In this document: piece by piece, positions 22,715-27,867 of the stretch
Layout: each line of letters begins with the position of its first letter
How positions within the stretch are numbered: the stretch's first letter is position 1
Virus record (IMG/VR): IMGVR_UViG_3300028829_003417
Location: 1 to 27,867 of that record
Source: a virus
Length of the DNA stretch: 27,867 bases
Strand: one strand, 5' to 3'
Translations under genes and position numbers: made by a program
Notes under the pieces: generated by a model
Database searches by the model: none
Told to the model about the DNA's origin: nothing
Seen by the model: the letters and a program-made list of their open reading frames with translations, nothing else

Positions 22715-23905
22715 TTGACCAAAAATCAAAAAATTAAAGGCTGTATACTTCCTTGGATGCATCTATTTGGCGCTATAAGTGGAGAGTATAGAGCATGCTG
22801 TCATGTGGAATTTTTAGATGACGAATCAACCGTATTAGGCAATCATAAGCAAACTTTAGATGAAGTCTGGAACGGAGAATCTTATCGCAACATCAGACAG
22901 CGATTTTTAAAAGGAGATATCCCGGACGGCTGTAAGAAAGTATGTTATGATAGAGAAGTTCATGGAGATAGTATTAGCAATAGGCAACAAGTTAATAAGA
23001 GATTTAAGAAAAAAGCTTACTTACAAGATTTAACCAACGACGACGGTAGCCTGCCTAATAAACCCTCTTATTTAGATTTACGTTTTGGCAATCTGTGTAA
23101 TTTTAAATGCAGAACCTGCGGTCCTAATGCTTCGACAAGTTGGTACACAGACTGGCCGGATAACAAACTAAGTTCTGTAGTAGACTATTATTCTGATAAC
23201 GAAGCTGTTTGGTCTAGCTTCCCAGAATATTTATCTGAGTTAGAAGATGTTTATTTTGCTGGAGGAGAACCTTTTGTACAAGAAGGTCATTATAAATTAC
23301 TGTTTAAATTGATAGAACTAGATTATGCTAAAAATATTAATCTTCAATATAATACTAACCTAAGTTATACCAAGTTTAAGAAGTATGATCTTGAAGATAT
23401 ATGGAGTAATTTTAAGTCTGTAGATCTTTGGCCTAGTATAGATGGTTTCGGTACTAGGGCAGAATATACTCGAAAGGGATTATCTTGGAAAACTTTTGAA
23501 GCAAACGCGCTTTATTTTAAGAAACACATTTCAACATTTAGTTGTGTAATTAGTTTGTATAGTATTACTTCAATGCCTGATTTAATTCTTTGGTGTAAGA
23601 AGAACGGATTCAATTATTATGGTAATATACTTAATGGCCCAGAAAGGGTTAATCTCAAGTGTTTACCTAAAGACTGTAAAAAACAAATAGTTGAACTTTA
23701 TAAACGTTTTGTCATAAAAAACAAAAATATACTATCTCCTCATGATTTATCTCAGATAAAGAGTTGGCTGTCTTATATGAATGGGGGAGATCTTTCTGCA
23801 CTACTCCCAGAATTCAAACGTGAACAAACACGTTTAGACTTATTACGTAATGAGTCCTTTGAATCGATCTATCCAGAATATGCTTCATGGTACAAAAATA
23901 TTTAA
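22715..23905 (+). CDS. Radical SAM enzyme with twitch/SPASM-like auxiliary cysteines
   Basis: A 396-residue protein from TTG 22715, 8 nt after the L-like stop; the ribosome site is weak (GAGAG). The radical SAM [4Fe-4S] motif Cx3Cx2C is complete at C128, C132, C135 (CNFKCRTC), followed by GGEP at 183-186 for SAM binding and SIDG at 241-244. N-terminal cysteines C10, C28, C29, C73 and C77 (CILPWMH, ACCHVE, CKKVCYD) fit an auxiliary Fe-S cluster of the twitch/SPASM type, permuted to the N-terminus as in 'twitch domain-containing radical SAM' proteins. SPASM/twitch enzymes mostly modify peptides or proteins. The substrate here is unknown. The gene overlaps its downstream neighbour and is embedded in the tail-tip operon, so it is expressed during virion assembly. 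Confidence 0.9.
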   Translation: MTKNQKIKGCILPWMHLFGAISGEYRACCHVEFLDDESTVLGNHKQTLDEVWNGESYRNIRQRFLKGDIPDGCKKVCYDREVHGDSISNRQQVNKRFKKKAYLQDLTNDDGSLPNKPSYLDLRFGNLCNFKCRTCGPNASTSWYTDWPDNKLSSVVDYYSDNEAVWSSFPEYLSELEDVYFAGGEPFVQEGHYKLLFKLIELDYAKNINLQYNTNLSYTKFKKYDLEDIWSNFKSVDLWPSIDGFGTRAEYTRKGLSWKTFEANALYFKKHISTFSCVISLYSITSMPDLILWCKKNGFNYYGNILNGPERVNLKCLPKDCKKQIVELYKRFVIKNKNILSPHDLSQIKSWLSYMNGGDLSALLPEFKREQTRLDLLRNESFESIYPEYASWYKNI

Positions 23906-24276
23906 GTTTAAGACATGAGTACGGTAATGTAGACTGTATCAGGCTAATTAAAAATTTCTATAACCAAGAGTTAGATTTAGACTTTCCTCTTCCAGATTAT
24001 CCTCCCTCAAGAAAATGGTTAAAGCTATACTCAACAGACTTTGTAGATAGTTGGGCAGAATCCTGCTTTAGAAAAGTTAATTTGACGGATGCTCAAAACT
24101 ATGATGTAATAACCTTTAAGTCTAATAAAACTAATTTGATTATTCATTTTGGTTTATTCTTGCAACCAACAAAAATGCTTCACATTGAGGAGGGGGGTTT
24201 CTCATGTATACAAACAATATCACCAGAATGGTGGCAATGTATACACTCATTCTATCGACATGACAAAATGGTATGA
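23887..24276 (+). CDS. NlpC/P60-like protein 1 (paralogue of the next gene)
   Basis: A 129-residue protein overlapping the radical SAM gene by 19 nt. It has a catalytic-type Cys (VDCIRL, C17) and His (IIHFGLFL, H87) in the order of NlpC/P60 papain-like peptidases. Its segment VDCIRLIKNFYNQEL...FPLPDY aligns with IDCVNLLRLVFKQEL...VPLASY of the following gene, so the two arose by duplication. Compared with its partner it lacks most of the loop before the Cys and has a shorter central part. In lambda the NlpC/P60 domain of gpK is a tail-tip peptidoglycan-cutting module. Whether this copy is active cannot be told; the third catalytic residue is not evident. Confidence 0.7.
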   Translation: MVQKYLSLRHEYGNVDCIRLIKNFYNQELDLDFPLPDYPPSRKWLKLYSTDFVDSWAESCFRKVNLTDAQNYDVITFKSNKTNLIIHFGLFLQPTKMLHIEEGGFSCIQTISPEWWQCIHSFYRHDKMV

Positions 24277-24700
24277 TAACTACGTAGGATTTCCTTTTAA
24301 ACATTTAGGAGATGATCCTACTAAAGGTATTGATTGCGTTAATCTATTGCGCTTAGTATTTAAACAAGAGTTGCAAATTCATGTCCCTCTTGCGTCTTAT
24401 GATTTTTGCAATATAGTAGACGAAGACTGGTTTAATAAAACAAGCGATCAGTTTTTTGAAGAAGGCATTAAGACTAAACAAGATAATTTTGGATGGAATA
24501 AAGTTTTAATACCCAAACAATTTGATATATTATTAATGAGTGTCGGAAGCACCAATGTTACTAATCATTGCGCTATGTATGTAGGCGAAGGTAAAATTTT
24601 ACAAACTATGTTTAATCGTGATAGCGCTGTATACCCGTACAAAACATGGTTTAAACAATATACTACAGGAATTTACAGATGGAAAGATTTGCCAAGCTAA
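24260..24700 (+). CDS. NlpC/P60 family tail-tip peptidase (lambda K C-terminal-like)
   Basis: The frame is open further upstream, but ATG 24260 is the sensible start: it gives 146 residues beginning MTKWYDNYVGFPFKHLG, the family's usual N-terminus, and overlaps the previous gene by 17 nt. The nucleophile Cys is C26 in GIDCVNLL and the His is H103 in NHCAMYVGEGK; an Asn/Arg further on (FNRD, about 119-121) could complete the site. The end ITTG-like strand with GIYRW is typical. The protein probably opens host peptidoglycan or processes tail-tip proteins. Its sequence overlaps the JAB gene start by 22 nt. Confidence 0.82.
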   Translation: MTKWYDNYVGFPFKHLGDDPTKGIDCVNLLRLVFKQELQIHVPLASYDFCNIVDEDWFNKTSDQFFEEGIKTKQDNFGWNKVLIPKQFDILLMSVGSTNVTNHCAMYVGEGKILQTMFNRDSAVYPYKTWFKQYTTGIYRWKDLPS

Positions 24701-25050
24701 AAGAAGACATGAACAATCATGCTTTAAGAGACTACCCAAACGAGGCAGTTGGTATTATTACAAAAGATTTTAAATATGTTCCTTGCCAAAATATCAGTGA
24801 CTATCCGAAAACAACTTTCTGGTTAGACCCTAAAGACTTGATAAAACATGATGAAAATATCTGGGGCATATTTCACTCTCATCCAGGCGATGAAAATCCA
24901 ATTCCAAGTAAGGATGATAAAATTGGAGCAGCTTTTCAAGAGTACAAATTTTTAGTTGGTTTCAATAATAAATTTTACATATACTGGTATAATGATCGTA
25001 TAGACGCGCTTATGTTTGATAAGCTGGAGGAAAAACACTTTGTTAAGTAA
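24679..25050 (+). CDS. JAB/JAMM (Mov34) metallopeptidase-like tail protein (lambda K N-terminal-like)
   Basis: A 123-residue protein; ATG 24679 follows ACAGGA with 8-nt spacing. The JAMM zinc site is present: E22 in YPNEAVGII, then H66-S-H68 with S77 and D80 (HSHPGDENPIPSKDD). In lambda, this domain is the N-terminal half of gpK followed by NlpC/P60 in one chain. Here the domains are separate genes in the opposite order, the peptidase first. JAMM proteases cut isopeptide or peptide bonds; in tail tips the substrate is not established, and the neighbouring I-like protein has an N-terminal ubiquitin-like fold in this family. Overlap with both neighbours indicates coupled translation. Confidence 0.88.
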   Translation: MERFAKLKEDMNNHALRDYPNEAVGIITKDFKYVPCQNISDYPKTTFWLDPKDLIKHDENIWGIFHSHPGDENPIPSKDDKIGAAFQEYKFLVGFNNKFYIYWYNDRIDALMFDKLEEKHFVK

Positions 25051-25768
25051 GATTATTGTTCATTCTGCTTATAGCAAGCTTTTTACACAAAAGGTTTATG
25101 AAGTTGATGTCGTAAGATATGCTGATGTACTAGTATATCTAACTTCTATGCACACAAAATTTCGTAACTATGTAAAAAGTGTTGATAATGGTTTGATTGA
25201 TGAAACTTATTGTCTACTTAATAAAGATAAAGAAATTATTACTCAAGACGACTTATTCATTAGACGAGTAAAAGAAGATGACTGTTTTTACGTTGTACCT
25301 AATTTTATGGGTGGTGGCGGAAAAAATACTAAATTCCTTATAATGGCCGCTATGCTAGCAGTTGCGACAGGTCCTGCAGGTATGGGTATGTGGGGCTCTG
25401 GGGCAGGAGGAGCGGCAGCAGCAGCTGGAGGTGCAGGTGCCATGTCTTCAGGTGCAGGTATTGCTCCTCATGTTGCAGGAGAGATTGGTGCATCTCAACT
25501 TGGTGCGGCAGGAGGCTTTAGTTTAGGTTCTATGGGTACTACTCTAGCAGTTAACGCAGGACTAGCTCTTGTAACTTCAATGTTTACTAAGAAACCTTCT
25601 GACATTAAGCGTACAGATCAAAACTCAAGACAAAATAATATGTTTGGCTCTCTCAAAAATACAATAGATAGCGGTACTCCTATAATGCTAAATTACGGAC
25701 TATTCAGAGTGGCAGGTCACTTTGTTAGTGGGTATCTAGATACCACAGACCATGATGCAAGCTCCTAA
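25040..25768 (+). CDS. Tail assembly protein, lambda I-like
   Basis: A start at TTG 25040 is preferred: GGAGG at 25026-25030 stands 9 nt before it, giving 242 residues beginning MLSKIIVHSAYSKLF. An in-frame TTG at 25016 would add 8 residues but has no ribosome site. Residues about 1-90 are the beta-grasp/ubiquitin-like part (FTQKVYEVDVVRYADVLVYL). Residues about 95-175 are Gly/Ala-rich and hydrophobic (KFLIMAAMLAVATGPAGMG), as in lambda gpI. The end GTPIMLNYGLFRVAGHFVS matches the conserved gpI ending (lambda pattern: G.PVPL.YGRM.VG..V.S). gpI-type proteins are needed to build the tail tip before J but may not stay in the virion. It overlaps the J start by 17 nt. Confidence 0.82.
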   Translation: MLSKIIVHSAYSKLFTQKVYEVDVVRYADVLVYLTSMHTKFRNYVKSVDNGLIDETYCLLNKDKEIITQDDLFIRRVKEDDCFYVVPNFMGGGGKNTKFLIMAAMLAVATGPAGMGMWGSGAGGAAAAAGGAGAMSSGAGIAPHVAGEIGASQLGAAGGFSLGSMGTTLAVNAGLALVTSMFTKKPSDIKRTDQNSRQNNMFGSLKNTIDSGTPIMLNYGLFRVAGHFVSGYLDTTDHDASS

Positions 25769-27867
25769 TGGCCCTCAAGATATTGAAGTAAGCGATTCTT
25801 CTATTGATGATCTTATTAACTTAGACGGCGATGGCGGCGAAAAAACAAGTGATTTTAAAACACTAAGTAACCCTGGTACAACTACACAAGCTCCTCTTAA
25901 AAAATTTACTCCTCAAAATTTTGCTTCTCCTGTTAATCTTAAAAAAGGAAATATCGATGGAGTTCCTGAAAGTAAGGTAATTCTTCAGGATACTAGTGCG
26001 TTTGCATGGGATGCTATTAGATTTTTATTTGTATGTAATTCTTTATTCCAACAAGATGATCAAGGTAATGTGTCAGGACACTCTTTAACTGTTCAAGTGC
26101 AGATGTTTGATAGAGCAGGTCAACCTTTAGTATATCCCACAGGGCATTCAAAGGCTGGTCAGTTAATCTTAATTACAAAAACAATCTCTGGTAAGACTAA
26201 TGTTGCCTATAAGTTTGATGTCACTGTGGAAATTCCAGATTCGCTACAAAGTACTGATGGTTATAAATTTTCAGTAGAAAAAAGCTCAAATGAGAGCGGT
26301 GATTCAAGAATTAATTCTAACGTTCAGATCATCGGCTGGGCAGAAATAGAAAGAGCTCCGCAGTCTTATCCAAGAACTGCACATATTGGGTATGCTCTTA
26401 AAGCTATTAATGAGCATGTAGGACAAATCCCTACTTTTACTTCAATGGTAAAAGGTTTAATTGTCAAAGTCCCTTCAAATTATAATCAACCTATTTTAGA
26501 AAGTGGAGAAATTGATTGGAGACAGGTAGAGGTTCCCGGTCTACCTTCTCAAGGTTTTTATATAGGTACTCAAGGTTATAGATTACAAAAAAGTGGAAGT
26601 ACTGCACTTACTGATCCTAATCCTCAAATATATGTAGGAACGTGGGATGGTTCGTTTGTATATTCTTGGACCCAGAACCCAGTCTGGATTATTTACGATA
26701 TCTTAACAAATAAAACTTATGGATTAGGTATCGAAGAAGATAATATAGATAAGTATAAGTTTTATCAAGTAGCTCAGTATTGTGACGCATGTGATGAAAT
26801 TACGGGTAAATTTCAAGGAGTAGATGGTTTAGCTGATGGTAGTTATCGTAATAAACCAAAAGGATTTAATCCAGGTATCATTAGGACACTCTTAACAGGT
26901 TTACCTAACGGTACACCCATCAAAGAGCGTAGATTTATTTGTGATATGCAAATTTCAGATGTACAGCCGACAATGGATATTTTGAATACGATTGCAGCAT
27001 CTTTTAGAGGCACTATAGTATATTCGTTTGGTAAATTATCCCTCGCCGTAGATCAGCCTAATCGATATCCCACAATGATTTTCAATGAAACTAATATTAA
27101 AGATGGTTCTTTCTCTATCAGTGGAGGCAGAGAGAGTGACATGATTACAGGGGTCGAAGTTAGTTATGTTGACCCTAGAAATCATTATAAAAGAGAAACT
27201 GTAAGAATTGATACTGACGATAAAAATGATGGTTCAGATCGTTCTACCATTGAAAATGTTATTAGTCTCGATCTACAAGGAGTTACTCGAAGAAGTCAGG
27301 CACTTAGATATGCACAGTACCATATCGCGGCTACAAAGTATCTCAGAAGAACTATTTCATTTACTACAAGCTTAGAAGCTTTATCCCTAGCTCCTGGGGA
27401 TGTTATATCTGTCTCTCAGAATATGACAGGAGTAAATTATGGGTTCGGAGGAAAAGTAGCTAATAATTCTGCTGTAGGTGCGGCTAATCCTAATGTAACT
27501 CTAGAACATTTTACTTTTCCAGCTATTACAGATGCAGTATTTACCAATAACACTTATCCTGTAGCACTACGCATTATCAAACAAAAAAATGATAGAATGG
27601 ATCTATATATAGTTAGTAATAATGCTCCTGATTATCAATTTATTGGCACAGATAATGTATCAGTAGGTGCTGATTTAATTATGCTTACTGTCAGGGATAG
27701 ATTTAACCCAATTACTGGCGCCTTAGTAAACATTGAAACTGATGGATGGTTAGCTAATGATGCCCCTGAAAAAGGTGATTTGTGGAGCTTGGGAGAATGG
27801 GTATCTCCTGGAGATTTAGGTACTAATAAGGCAGGTAAACTCTTCACCGTGGCAGAAATTGAAAGAG
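25752..27867 (+). CDS. Tip attachment protein J-like (3' partial)
   Basis: An open frame without stops from ATG 25752 (or the adjacent ATG 25755) to the window end, about 705 codons. It was identified by direct translation. J hallmarks: AHIGYALKAINE...VKVPSNYNQPIL, IYVGTWDGSF, NPVWIIYDILTNKTYGLG, ERRFICDMQISD, TMDILNTIAASFRGTIVY, GVEVSYVDPRNHYK, GVTRRSQALRYAQYHI and LAPGDVISVSQN. These match the lambda J order (NYNP, GIWDGTF, WCLWDML..RYGMG, CNAYL). J is the central tail fibre and receptor-binding protein; the C-terminal receptor domain lies beyond the window. No good ribosome site precedes it, so it is probably translated by coupling with the I-like gene. Confidence 0.9.
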   Translation, partial: MMQAPNGPQDIEVSDSSIDDLINLDGDGGEKTSDFKTLSNPGTTTQAPLKKFTPQNFASPVNLKKGNIDGVPESKVILQDTSAFAWDAIRFLFVCNSLFQQDDQGNVSGHSLTVQVQMFDRAGQPLVYPTGHSKAGQLILITKTISGKTNVAYKFDVTVEIPDSLQSTDGYKFSVEKSSNESGDSRINSNVQIIGWAEIERAPQSYPRTAHIGYALKAINEHVGQIPTFTSMVKGLIVKVPSNYNQPILESGEIDWRQVEVPGLPSQGFYIGTQGYRLQKSGSTALTDPNPQIYVGTWDGSFVYSWTQNPVWIIYDILTNKTYGLGIEEDNIDKYKFYQVAQYCDACDEITGKFQGVDGLADGSYRNKPKGFNPGIIRTLLTGLPNGTPIKERRFICDMQISDVQPTMDILNTIAASFRGTIVYSFGKLSLAVDQPNRYPTMIFNETNIKDGSFSISGGRESDMITGVEVSYVDPRNHYKRETVRIDTDDKNDGSDRSTIENVISLDLQGVTRRSQALRYAQYHIAATKYLRRTISFTTSLEALSLAPGDVISVSQNMTGVNYGFGGKVANNSAVGAANPNVTLEHFTFPAITDAVFTNNTYPVALRIIKQKNDRMDLYIVSNNAPDYQFIGTDNVSVGADLIMLTVRDRFNPITGALVNIETDGWLANDAPEKGDLWSLGEWVSPGDLGTNKAGKLFTVAEIER

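Noticed and set aside
24149-24259. Longer N-terminus for the second NlpC/P60 gene
   Set aside because: The added 37 residues overlap the first NlpC-like gene heavily and look like out-of-frame translation; ATG 24260 gives a normal family start.
25016-25039. Upstream TTG start for the I-like gene
   Set aside because: No ribosome site; TTG 25040 has GGAGG at suitable spacing.
25768-25791. TAATG at the end of the I-like gene as start of the next gene
   Set aside because: This ATG opens only seven codons before TAA; the J-like frame uses ATG 25752 or 25755.
27635-27847. Minus-strand ORF near the right edge
   Set aside because: Lies wholly opposite the J-like coding frame and shows no start signal.
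1-27867. tRNA genes or CRISPR arrays
   Set aside because: No cloverleaf-like segment or regularly spaced repeats were noticed; coding density leaves little room.

Overview
The window is a piece of an AT-rich tailed-phage genome. All genes lie on the + strand and are densely packed, with stop and start codons often overlapping. The gene set is that of a long-tailed siphovirus with an HK97-fold head and a lambda-type tail: large terminase, portal, prohead protease/major capsid protein, connector, neck/terminator proteins, major tail protein, frameshifted tail chaperones, a 1651-residue tape measure, then relatives of lambda M, L, K (split), I and J. No integrase, repressor, replication, tRNA or host gene was seen. 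A 2OG-Fe(II) oxygenase, a twitch-type radical SAM enzyme, LamG inserts and an Mtd-like tail-fibre N-terminus resemble what is common in uncultured marine phages. A marine bacterial host is therefore plausible, but this is inference.

Layout. 1-1430: adhesion/tail-fibre genes (two small related proteins, then an Mtd_N plus tail-collar protein with internal repeats). 1448-2606: an unknown protein, a prolyl-4-hydroxylase-like oxygenase, and a coiled-coil/one-TM protein. 2606-6140: terminase large subunit, a GT-A-like glycosyltransferase, an HNH nuclease, portal. 6133-8865: one 910-codon ORF that fuses prohead protease, an acidic scaffold-like region and the major capsid protein, with well-formed internal ribosome binding sites. 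8944-12357: a small protein, a head-tail connector with a LamG domain inserted, a neck-region protein and a probable tail terminator. 12373-14584: major tail protein, a structured RNA leader, then chaperones G and G-T joined by a -1 frameshift. 14585-19540: tape measure. 19540-27867: distal tail and tip (M with LamG, L with an Fe-S cysteine set, radical SAM enzyme, two tandem NlpC/P60-like proteins, JAB/JAMM protein, I-like protein, and J, which runs off the window).

The head genes build and fill the capsid. The connector, neck and terminator proteins join it to a tail whose tube is chaperoned by G/G-T and measured by the tape measure. M, L, I, J and the peptidase-like proteins form the tip that contacts and penetrates the host envelope. 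Interspersed enzymes (oxygenase, glycosyltransferase, radical SAM) sit inside the structural operon and could modify virion parts or host targets.

The most notable items are: (i) a probable kissing-loop RNA in front of the chaperone gene whose C-rich loop can also pair with that gene's Shine-Dalgarno; (ii) a textbook A_AAA_AAC frameshift site plus hairpin; (iii) the radical SAM gene embedded between the L-like and K-like tip genes; (iv) nested starts within the protease-capsid ORF; (v) LamG domains inserted into both a neck and a distal tail protein.
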